Below, one piece after another: positions 37,154 through 47,224 of a stretch of DNA of 64,000 nt. The notes below the pieces were generated by a model that had not been told where the DNA came from, searched no databases, and saw only the letters and a program-made list of their open reading frames with translations. Position numbers and translations under genes: made by a program. Each line of letters starts with the position of its first letter. Within the stretch, counting starts at the first letter, position 1. Origin of the DNA: Cerrena zonata (taxonomy: Eukaryota; Basidiomycota; Agaricomycetes; Polyporales; Cerrenaceae); contig JASBNA010000035.1 of NCBI GenBank assembly GCA_038087015.1, forward strand, positions 372,001 through 436,000. The letters are read 5' to 3'.

Positions 37154-38795
37154 ATGGCGTTTCAGACGAGGTGCGTGGCGGCTTTTCGACGGCATTACCA
37201 CAACTCAGTGATTATTCTACAGTGGATCTCTCTTTGGCTCCAAACCCGCTACGGGGACTTCTCTTTTTGGGCAGAATAACTCTACAACTCCTCAGCAGGG
37301 CTCACTCTTTGGGAATACCTCCCAGAACACTTCAGGCAACCCTTTTGGGCAGACGCAATCCCAACCTGCCCAGGGTTCATCATTATTCGGCAATACCCTA
37401 GGAGGTCAGCCTAACCAACAGCAGCAACAACAACAACCAGCCCAGAACAGCTCGCTATTTGGCGGTTCTAACCAAAAACCAGCGACAAGCGGTCTATTTG
37501 GACAGTCCACGAATCAGCCACAACAAAATCAGCAACAGCAAGGCGGCTTTGGTTCGTCGCTTTTTGGCTCTTCAGCACAACAAAACAATCAACAACAGCA
37601 ACCGCAGTCGTCACTCTTCGGCAATTTGGGCACTAGCACAAACAATGCACAGCAGCAGCCAACATTCGGGGGGTTTGGGAGTAACAATAACCAATCTACG
37701 TTAGGAGGATTTGGGGCGTCGAATGCCGGTGGGCTGTTTGGAAATAGACAAGCATCTCAACAACCGTAAGTCCTTGGAGCTGTGGTGAATTTCATGACAC
37801 GCTGCAGAACATGATTAACCCAATGGGATCAGATCGCTGTCAACCACGCAAACTATGGGAGGCGCTCCTCCATTTACCAAATCGACCAAGTTCAATGACC
37901 TTCCAGATGATACGAAGAGACTATTTGAACAGATTGAGTGCGTCTTATCACCGTTTCCATGAATATTCACTCAGCTCTAGCAGTGCTCACATACAGGGTC
38001 GGATACAGATTAGCAACGACCTGAAGCAACGGAAACTTGGTGATGAAGCTACTAAGGGCCAGGAGTTGATTTACAGTGTACACCAGGTATATTTCCCCTT
38101 CATTTCCGATCGGAACCATCTTATTTTGAATACTAGGACCTCCTGAATACAATCTCTGTGATTCATTCCGATGTGCACCTGACCCGGGATTTGAAAGAGA
38201 AAGTAGACCAGACCGTTCAGGACACAATCATTTCAACGAGAATTGTGGATGGTTTCAGAAACCCGCAACAATACGGCATGCATCTCAAAAACCACGCCGA
38301 CTTCCCACTGGAGTAAGGACTATGTGGTGAAGTCTTATGGAAGTGTATTGACATGTCATCCTCAGATTCTTTAATCGAGTAACAGAGGAAATGAAGGAAC
38401 GTTTGCGTTGGTGCAAATTAACTATAGAGGTACATCAGTTTCTCACCCTCTTTTTCTCTCGCACGCTCAAATATTCCGTGTAGGCAATCGAACGCAAACT
38501 TTCCTCCGCCGTTTCACAGACACAATATACGCCACAAGGTGGGAGTGGCAATATCTTCATTGATGTCTAGTCCTGACAATCATATATAGTCATTTCGTCG
38601 ACCCTAGAGGCGCAGCATACGACGTTCATTGCCCTTGCGAGCAAGACGGCCGCCTTGGACGCCGACTTACAGAAAATCAAATCATTGTACACGCAAATGT
38701 GGCGTGCCAAGACGGGTAGTATGCGTGATCCTTTCAATGACTTAGACCGAAGAACTGGTGGGGAATTTGGATTGGAAGGCCTGAGTGGGAAATAA
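37154..38795 (+). CDS. FG nucleoporin of the Nsp1 channel complex, Nup49/Nup58-like
   Basis: Eight exons (37154-37170, 37223-37765, 37833-37937, 37981-38086, 38137-38312, 38366-38429, 38484-38538, 38590-38795) give 423 residues. The N-terminal half (to about residue 187) is an FG-repeat domain with some nine LFG motifs and several plain FG motifs in Gln/Asn-rich spacers; this forms the permeability barrier and binds transport receptors. The C-terminal half is helical and coiled-coil (GRIQISNDLKQRKL, DFPLEFFNRVTEEMKERL, EAQHTTFIALASKTAALDAD) and matches the Nup58/p45 pattern in which a TPQ-containing turn precedes a helix ending in an R/K-rich stretch. Nup54/Nup57 is the main alternative. The first exon encodes only six residues. 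Confidence 0.85.
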
Positions 38796-40545
38796 GGTTT
38801 GTAATGGTGTATTATAGCTTTGACTCGTGTTTTGTTTTGTACTGTATATGTTCGGTATTGATACCATACATCAGTGATCCACATTTCCTTTGGATCCCTC
38901 GATGTCATTTATTAGCTCGTTGATTGACTTGACATGCAAGAAGGTTACCAATTTCGTGTACTTGTGGAAAAGGGGACAGGTCACTACACGCGTTTACAGC
39001 GTGGCGTTTCGCCAACTTAGACACGTCACTGACTCGATTGAATATACACAGATACACATTGCCTTTTTCAACGAGTCTAGGCTCATTTTGTCCTTTCTTG
39101 GGTTATATAAGTTTCTTTCCGTTTGGCTCAACCTTATGGCACCAGTCGTTGGCCGATGTATCGTGTTCCCACTGGTGTTGTGAGTATCCGGAATGTGAGA
39201 GATATTTTCACTTTTTAGCGTTCCTCCGATTATGTGCCTTCCAACCCCAAGTGATGGAGGAAGTTTATAGAAACACTAGGTTTGGTCCAGAATGTCTTTT
39301 TCTCCCGCAAGCACCCCGCTACCTATGTTGGCCTGGAACAAGCCATAATGGGTCGAGACAAATGAAGGCTAAAATAAAAGTTATGACTGTGGTGGGCTGT
39401 TAGCCTTTTTTGGCTCGCTATCGAGGTAAAACTTCCTGGTTGCCTAAGTACTGACGACTAACGTCTAACCGTTCAACCGCGGGCGCGCGTTAGGAAACCT
39501 CCTGTACCGCCGATACACTCGAACAGTCAGTTGTGAGCTCTTGCGCCCGCTGATCGCGCAACATTTCGAGAAGTCTCCGAGTTCATCGAACGCAGTGCCA
39601 GACCCCCTTGTCTTAACCTGTTGCGGTGTGTTTCAGCGCATAGCGCCCTCATTAGTGCTAGACTTCCACGTGCATTGCTACTTATGCGACGTTAGTCCAT
39701 GTCTGTACCCTCGTGTGCTCCCGCGAACATTGTCCACGTCTATTGGCGATTGGCAATCACACTGTCATATTCGGTGCTGGCACGCCAAGTTCTCTCCCAG
39801 TATAGTTCACGCAATTTTTCACTGTTGCTGTGTCTCGATCGTTCCCACTCGATTCTACTGGAAGCACTGACGCGTCCCTGGTGGACCCTCGCCATGACCG
39901 TGCCACTCCGGCCCTACTCTAGCCGTCCTGGCAAACGGAGAAATATAGGCGCAGCGAATGCATGGCGGGTCTCTCGGACGGCATTTTTGCATGAAGACTG
40001 CCTCCGCATCGGTACATTCTGTGCTCTCGCAACAAACGAAGAACCCGATATTTTCGTAACTACCCAACAAGGCGCCACTAGGCGGGCAGAACTTGGTTAA
40101 ACCCGCGTTGCTCTGCAACGACTCCGGAAAAGCCTTTTCAGCCAACTGGTCTCGATCGGTCGGCGGACACGCATGCAGGCGTTCGCTTCTTGGTGTCTCA
40201 GCATCCTCTTTTTGGTTTGGTAACTGACGCTTCAGGAGATGAAACATGACACGCTTGACGGAGCCCCTGGGATTGGCAACTTTTGAGTTGTCCCGATTAC
40301 GGTGTCGTCATGTCTGCAACTAGTCGAGATCATCAGTAGATACATTTGAAAATCTCCATTGGCATTGGCAAACGTTAAAGTTGTGGCGACAAACGAGATT
40401 GGCGGCCAGATTGGGCCTGTTTTCTGGTATAAAAGGGAGACCAGGACGAAGTTGTTGCTGCATTCCGTCCTGGTCGACTTTTCCTCACTGAGCCAAACTT
40501 CAATCGCTCACCAACTTTCTCATTTTTATCTCACCCGCAAAAACT
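38796..40545. other. 1.75-kb region without a supported gene
   Basis: Frames at 39038-39403, 39541-39870 and 39699-40100 overlap in different phases and show no domain. The 3' UTR of the nucleoporin gene and the promoter of the Zn2Cys6 gene account for the ends. Confidence 0.5.
40428..40435 (+). promoter_or_regulatory. TATA box upstream of the Zn2Cys6 miniprotein gene
   Basis: TATAAAAG lies 118 nt upstream of the ATG, at a distance normal for a short 5' UTR. Confidence 0.55.
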
Positions 40546-40924
40546 ATGAGCGCACCACAGGTAACACGTCGAGTGTTTCGGGTGTATCATCGACGTTACT
40601 GACTAGTATATCACGCAGACTCCCTCTCGTCACTATCGCGGCGGAAATGACTCCGACGACGATGGATATGTACCCCGAACCCCTCGCAGGACGCCAATGG
40701 CGTGTATCTTCTGCAGAGGTACGTCAGTCTTGCTCGCTTTAGCGTCACTCATGTTAATCCCTCTTCGATTGTAGGTCGAAAACTCAAATGCGATGGCCGC
40801 CCGACTTGTGCAAACTGCCAGAAACGGAACCTTGCGTGCACGTATGTGCCGGTGTAAGTCCATTAGCTCTTTCAAGCATTTTCATTTTACTGACATGCCG
40901 CACACTAGCTCTCAGCAGCCCTAG
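40546..40924 (+). CDS. Very small Zn(II)2Cys6 DNA-binding-domain protein (69 residues)
   Basis: Four exons (40546-40560, 40619-40718, 40775-40853, 40909-40924) join in phase to 69 residues. Almost the entire protein is one binuclear zinc cluster: Cys34, 37, 44, 50, 53 and 60 with spacing X2-X6-X5-X2-X6, including CRGRKLKCDGRPTCANC. The domain is preceded by a short acidic/basic arm (NDSDDDGYVPRTPRRTP). The linker, dimerisation coil and activation domain normal for this family are missing. A TATA box lies 118 nt upstream. I recall similar DNA-binding-domain-only proteins in other agaricomycetes, so it is probably not a truncation. Binding without activation, and so repression or competition, is inferred. 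Missing downstream exons are possible, but the last exon stops cleanly. Confidence 0.78.
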
Positions 40925-42226
40925 ATGGGACGATGCTGTTGTTTTAATCTCTGATAATCTTTGGTCCTGGCCTAATCGCACTTGCCAGGATTTATAACTT
41001 ACCTTACTGCCTTAGTACTCGCCGCTCTCAATTGTTGTCCTGTTCTGCTCGCTCTCCGTCTGTATCCGTTGCCTCCCTACTTTGTCTTAATCCCTACCTA
41101 CCTGCTACCTAGATCATCTTATTTTAACCTGGTGCCATAGTCTACTCTTCGGTTATACAATACATCTTTGTTACTCTGAATTTGCTCTTTGTGTGTGAAT
41201 GGCTCAAGCTTAGACCCATTGGGTGGAGCATCCATTCGAAATGTCCGATTTCTATCTCCTCACTACTGTCTGACAATGGTGATTTGTCAGTGTCGGGTAG
41301 GAAGTATTTGGTTTGAAACATACAACTATCGGAATGCTGCACAACACATGTTTGATCGACTGTCATCAAACATACCGACCGCTTCATGGTCTACCGTGGC
41401 AATCGAGACTAGTCTGTAGAATGCAGAAACATTGTCGTTTCCGAAATAGATACATGATGTGAAGTTCATCTTCCTTAACAAGCAATTTACCGTTGACACC
41501 TAGGAGGCAGTGAGCGGTTAACGTTAACCCTTGGAGCTAACATTTTAACACCGAGCTGTAGTCGCAGCTCGGGTTTGGCAGTAGAAATGCCTCAGAGGGA
41601 CTTATCATTCCGCTGTCAGTCACAGCCGACCTTGTACGTGAAGAGGTCGGAGGCTCATTAGCAACCAGAGAAAACGTAAGAAGATTGAGCAACGGTACCT
41701 TTTGTTAACATATTAGCCATACGCTCTCTTCGAGGCCGAAAGTGGCCGAGAAAAAGTCTGGATTGTCGAGCACTGCACGGAGAGAGCTGAAGGTGAAGAA
41801 GGAAATTTATTTGCCCTTCCCTTTTTCCCGCGTCTCTATCTGTATGTTTGTAATCATGCCAACGACAATAAAACTTGAGATTGCGTTGAAGGACTCAAAT
41901 TCAACAGTGCTTCTTCTCCGTCAAACCCGCAGGAGGCAATACTGTAGTGGCAATGACTTCGATAACAATTTACGGTACAATTGCCTCCGGTCGGTCCCTC
42001 GTGTATTCGCAGTTTCGGGCTATACAAGCGAGCGTGATCATTTTTATTAGCAATGAAGGTAGCGTACCTGGAAGATTAGGAGCGAACGGCAAGTACTCCA
42101 GTCTGGGAGCGCAGAATGAATATTAATATCCTAACCATGGAAATACGTCAAGGATCACAACGGTGGAATTGTGTAATACCCGTCTGGCGGGATTGAGTTA
42201 TTTCGTGCTGATCCAAATATTGTGCA
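40925..42226. other. 1.3-kb intergenic region
   Basis: No supported gene. The frame at 41742-42050 has no domain. The two flanking genes converge here. Confidence 0.5.
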
Positions 42227-43438
42227 TTAGTCTTCCACGAGGAGGTTTAGGAACAATATGCTTTCGAATGTATTGTCTGATTTCGTCGTATCTGTTCCAT
42301 GAGCACCTGCACCCGCTAACAAACCCTCGTCACTGTCTGGGACCCACCAGAACGCCGACTCTGGACGTCTACGTCCGACAAAGACAAATGTGGGGCTCTC
42401 GTTGTCACCAGAAGCCCCGTATATACGCCACTCATCCCCCTCGTCATGGTCTTCTCTTGTGCCTTGTGATCGATCAGTCGAGAGGCATGTGCCTGTGATG
42501 TTGATTAAATCACTAGCTTCTTTGAGGGTCGAAGGCTTCGGTCTATAGAGGACTGGTTCGAAATAGAACCAAAGCCCAAAGGCCGACCAAAATGGCGTCT
42601 CTTTCAGCAGACTGCGCACTTTGTAAGAAATGATAACCTTCGGACGAAGCTCGGGATGATCCTCATTCGTAAAAGGAGGGGTAGTGAGGTGTATGAGAGA
42701 CCTGAGTAGTGGCCCGAGAAGCTCGGGAAAGTACACCTATTGTAATGCATACCACCGATCAGCTCCGATATACATAAAAACATAGCCTTTGGTTGCTGGA
42801 GACTTACGAGATCACTACATATGATATGAGTCAAATGAATATCGTGGGACAGACTTGATAATTTGTCATAGAGATGCCGCGCATGATCAGCGTTACCCCA
42901 CGCCAGAGGTTGTATCCATGTCGAGGACGTAAGTGAAGTAGGAGTATTGGCGCAGTGTGATTGTAAGTTCTGCTTAAGAAGTGGGCATACTTCAGGGAGA
43001 TCCGTCGCGATTACGACACCATTCTGTCCCCGACAGGAGTCGGGCAAATTCTGCTGCAATGATGCCAGTACCAGAGCCTAACTCCAGTATTCGCAGGTTA
43101 TCCGTCCAATTGTCTGATCCAAGAAATGTAGGTTCAAAGATATATTGATCGTCATTAGAGATGTATCTCTGCATGACATATGCAGCTTCCCTAGAGTTGA
43201 ACTGGTCGATAAGGGACAGGAACAAATCAGGAAGCAGTTCGACGTTGCGTTACCAGACACGACCAGCGATGCCATAGGTACGGATAGAGTCTACTTGTGC
43301 ACATGTTCCGAACGTAGTTTGGGTATCATCGGATGAAGAGGAAGGTTTGATGTCAAGATTTGGTGGAAAATTTGGGTTTCCCATAATCGCATTCGAGAGG
43401 CAAGATGTTTGTGTGCGCTTGTTATTTTCTGAAGCCAT
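42227..43438 (-). CDS. Methyltransf_16 family protein methyltransferase (METTL21/EFM-like), with an apparent one-base frameshift
   Basis: Three exons (43438-43254, 43190-42808, 42736-42227) total one base more than a multiple of three. Removing one G from the run at 43028-43031 gives a continuous 358-residue protein; as written, it stops shortly after SAM motif I. Family marks are IRTYGIAGRVWEAAY near the start, the SAM-binding glycine loop RILELGSGTGII, the acidic strand VVIATDLPEV, and HIICSDLVYFPELLGPLL. The last is the (D/S)DxxY-like post-motif of lysine methyltransferases that act on translation factors and chaperones. A likely role is cytosolic modification of eEF1A or a chaperone, but the substrate cannot be read from sequence. 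It is divergent from the ANT1 gene, 316 nt away. Confidence 0.82.
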
Positions 43439-43754
43439 TGCCTTCTTAATCGGTATTTTCTGTCCCAGAATGGAATGCGACTTGGGCCTGTGATATTCCA
43501 AGCAGCCGGTGATCCACGTGTGACCATATCTGTCGGGTCTCTCGCGCAGAAGGCAGGGTTGTGTTACCGGTCCAAGCCACTCCGAGCGTTGCTTCAAGCT
43601 TATGTTGCGATACTCTGTGACGTCGTCAACAGCGCTGACTTAGCTATATTCTCTGAAACTCGGCCGTCGGTCAAATTGTCCCCGGAGCGGCTATAGCACT
43701 TACATCGACCCCACATTCGCCATCGTCCGATTCACCTCCTTAGCTCACTCCTCC
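43439..43754. promoter_or_regulatory. Divergent promoter between methyltransferase and ANT1 genes
   Basis: These 316 nt separate two outward-facing start codons and carry no gene. A CACGTG core lies at about 43514. No TATA box is obvious. Confidence 0.45.
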
Positions 43755-45141
43755 ATGTCTACCTCAAAGCCAACACAGTTAACACCATTTGGTGCAGCCC
43801 TTGCTGGTGCTTTGGGAGGATGTTTCAGCAATGCGTGAGTGCCTAGTCCATTGTATCTACTTCGACTAATGACGACCATATAGTGTTGTGTACCCACTAG
43901 ATGTGTACGTTGTGTAGTTTGTACGACGAACCCAGTATTCACAGGTCTTTAGTGCAAAGACGAGGATTCAAGCTTCTACTAACGTCAAGGGGGACAAGAA
44001 CAAGCTTAGCATGTTCTCGGTCATATTGCAAATCCTAAAGGAAGAGGGAATTCCTGGACTGTATAAGGGTTTCGGAGCAACCATGCTGAACACCTTCTCA
44101 ATGCGTACGTTCATCATACCCATAAAATATACAAGTGACTCTAACTTCCCTCGAACAGAATACGCATATTTCTTTTTCTATTCGTTTGTCCGCACATCCT
44201 ACATCAAGCGGTTAACATCGAAACTTCCCAAAGGTTCTAAGGCACCTGCTCTATCAACCGCGGCAGAGCTATTGCTGGGAGCTGTTGCCGGCGCACTCGC
44301 GCAAATCTTCACGATCCCGGTCTCTGTTATTGCTACGCGGCAACAAATTGGTCCCTCCAGTCGTTCGCGGAAAGCGACTCCACCGAAAGACATTGAAAAC
44401 GATGACAAAGTAGACCGTTCATCTACTTCAACGCCCTTGGAGGTTCCTTACGATGATTCATTCCTGGGCGTCGCAAAAGAAATCGTAGAGGAAGAAGGTG
44501 TTACGGGTCTATGGCTTGGGATCAAGCCTGGACTAGTTCTTACCGTCAATCCTGCTATCACATATGGTATGTATGAGCGCGTTAAGAATGTTATGCTTCT
44601 AGCGAAACAAAGCGCGAGTGCTGCCGTTGGTGACAATGAGAAGCTTAGCCCATGGATGACGTTTTTCATCGGCGCCATGAGCAAGACGTTGGCCACAGTT
44701 GTAAGCAAGGAGTTTTGAACATTATTCCCAGGCCAGACGAACTAATGTGGAAATGATAGGTAACTTATCCATATATTATGGCTAAAGTTCGGATCCAAGC
44801 TAGAAGTGCAGATGAGGAGGATGCGGTCGAGGAACACCATCCTAAACCTAAACCTCATGGATACCATCATGATAAATACAAGCACGTAGGAGCTCTCGAT
44901 ATCCTAGCTCGTGTGTGGAGGAAGGAAGGACCCGTAGGATGGTATCAGGTAAGCCTATACCTCCTAATCGTTGAATCTTGGAGTTGTTACTGATATAATA
45001 ACACGCAGGGAATGAGTGCCCAGATTACCAAGGCCGGTGATTTCACAAGCTCTTCTATTCCTATCCAAAGAGCAGTTCGAGCAATGGGCTTTGGCGATTA
45101 TGGTCTTGCTCTATAGACTACAGCGAGCGCCTTCAGTATAG
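43755..45141 (+). CDS. Peroxisomal adenine nucleotide carrier (ANT1/PMP47, SLC25A17-like), with an apparent frameshift near the 3' end
   Basis: This member of the mitochondrial carrier family imports ATP into peroxisomes for fatty-acid activation. Six exons (43755-43834, 43884-43904, 43953-44104, 44159-44700, 44760-44948, 45009-45141) encode the threefold carrier repeat. Signatures are YPLDVAKTRIQA, an altered IPVSVIATRQQ in repeat two, and TYPYIMAKVRIQA in repeat three, plus GLYKGFGATML and GLWLGIKPGLV. The frame is broken by one excess base at the start of the last exon (CCGG at 45038-45041). Dropping one G there gives KAVISQALLFLSKEQFE, the expected last helix, and about 371 residues. As written it ends at 45116 with an unrelated tail. 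The large hydrophilic loop in the middle (about 44360-44450) is a PMP47-like trait. Confidence 0.88.
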
Positions 45142-45559
45142 CCTGGATCTTCTATTCGATTCTACTAGGCACTTCTACGATTAACCAGATGTAAGAGTTT
45201 GACCGCATTATTAAACGTGATTCTACAAGAAATAGAGCATATAAAACATCGGATGTCTGACTCCTTCATGGTCCTTACCCCTAGCTGTGAGTATATCCTT
45301 AATCACAGGTGTAGGACAACACACTCTTTTCCTAGGTATCTCCTTCGATTTACTTTATACTATCGGTCTCCTTTTTTTCAACTCAACTTCGGGCTGGTAC
45401 CCCAACAGGCAAGTCTCAGCTCCCTGGAATCTACAGGAGACTAGGCTTACACACGCTATAGTGTATTTACGCACTCTACACCGTATGCTGCCATGTTTCA
45501 TCCATCCATTACAACCCCAAGCCACGTTTGGCGAGCAGCTTTCCAGCACTCACGCTTCG
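45142..45559. other. Spacer between ANT1 and the kinase relic
   Basis: 418 nt with no supported gene. It is probably the ANT1 3' UTR followed by the old promoter of the kinase. Confidence 0.5.
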
Positions 45560-46792
45560 ATGACTCAACCAGAGCGCATCGGTAGATCACGTAGCGTCCC
45601 TTCCACCCCTCTTTGGGAACACCTACAACAAAGACTCTTGTCTTCATAATACTCCTTGAGAAGATATTGAGGGTTACATCGCCGAAGTTCCTCTCGACTT
45701 CTTCAGAGCTTCCGTGCTCCCTCCGTTGAAGATCCCTGGTGTGACAGAGTCCGCCGTCGCCCATGTCGTTGATGGCCGTACTTTCCCGTCGACCCAAGAA
45801 AAGTGAAGGCACATGAGGACACGGCTTTTGCACACTTGTCAGGCCTCTTCAATGCTATTGTGAAGGCCACAGCTCCTGTTCTCGGGTTTCGACTAGAAGA
45901 TGCCAAATGGAAGGTGCAAACACACCCGACGTTCACTGTCAAGTCGGAGAACAATCTACATGCAACTTATAAGCCTGATGGGTTCACCGTGCTCCTTGAA
46001 CCTTGTCAGCTGAGTGGAGGCGGGAGTCACTTTCAACATTCGACCCAATCTTTGAAGAAACCTTTGATACCGATAAGACTGCTAAAGTTCTATCTCAAGG
46101 CTGCCTGGACAAGTTGCAACTGGTAAGTCTTGTCATACTTCTATCGTTTCTACTTCAATTGATGATTGTCTCTCCTTGTTATAGGCCTCAAGCTTCTATA
46201 TAGTGCTGAGTATGTTCGTCGTGACATCAACCTCGGAAACGTTTTTCGTTGTAACGATGGATACTGCAAGATATCCGACTTTGAATAGTATGCAAAACCC
46301 TACGAACTCCCACCCGATTCACCAAACAAGCTTGTGGATGGACTTAACCAAAAGATTGTAATAGTAAGCATTTATCCTTCTCGATTATATTTCTATACTA
46401 CAACTACTAGATTATGGTACGATAGGGAACGCCTGCCTTCATGGCCACTGAATGGCTACCAATTCGGGGTCCATTAAACGACTCTACTTCCAAAAGATAC
46501 AATAAAGGGTACAGTAATCTAACCTTCCTCTAGCTTTCTTCTGACGATCTGTATCTAACGCAAGGACGCAGGTACAGAGAATCAAGAAATACTTTTAGAT
46601 GATATAGACCTCATCTTCGATCGTATGGATTTGGACGACGAACAAGAACTACCTTTCCGCCACAACTACTTGTATGATATAGAATCTCTTCGGTGGATCG
46701 CTATGTGGGTGTTCTACAACAACACCAAACTAGCCTTCCTTGCCGACTTAACACTGCCGAAAAACACCGAGAAAATCTTTGAACGCGATTAG
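45560..46792 (+). pseudogene. Decayed FunK1-type fungal protein kinase
   Basis: Fragments of an agaricomycete-specific FunK1 kinase follow one another in several frames. N-terminal pieces are DIEGYIAEVPLDFFRA and KAHEDTAFAHLSGLFNAIV. The catalytic core is VRRDINLGNVF (RRD in place of HRD, Asp kept) with KISDFE, then GTPAFMATEWLP. The C-terminal FRHNYLYDIESLRWIAMW motif is typical of the family. Breaks include stops after LLSS (about 45646), a one-base loss at about 45806 and an in-frame TAG directly after SDFE (46287-46289). No chain of canonical introns removes all of these. FunK1 copies multiply and decay often in mushrooms, so a pseudogene is likely; indel errors like those in nearby genes could add to the damage. 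Confidence 0.72.
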
Positions 46793-47224
46793 AAGTTTCT
46801 TGAATGTGCTTCATCAGTCGTTCGTTCAATGTCGTGAAGGAGACGTGTTTGATTCTGGTGTTGCTCACAGTCAGGCTATTACCAAATTGAACATGGTTGC
46901 TGACATTGCTGCTGCCGCTGATGAGAAATTGGTCGAGACTCCGAGATACGTCGAATCAGCAGCCGCGTGATACCTAGACGAAACCGGCCATGAGCATGGT
47001 CACCGGTATGAACAAGCAGAGTAGATAATTTCCCGAGCGCATAGCTTAATTCATATTTAGTCAATCCATAATAGCAATTGGTCATTAGAACGAAGACACA
47101 CCAAAGTCGATAGCTTCGACCTACAACACGTGAAGCTGGTAGGTTGTCATCTCGGTAACTCTATCATTCTACATACATCTCACATCGTGATCATCGACAT
47201 CATCATAAACGAATAACCATTAGA
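46793..47224. other. Convergent intergenic region
   Basis: 432 nt between the kinase relic and the Atg22-like gene. The frame at 46779-46970 is not supported as a gene. Confidence 0.5.
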
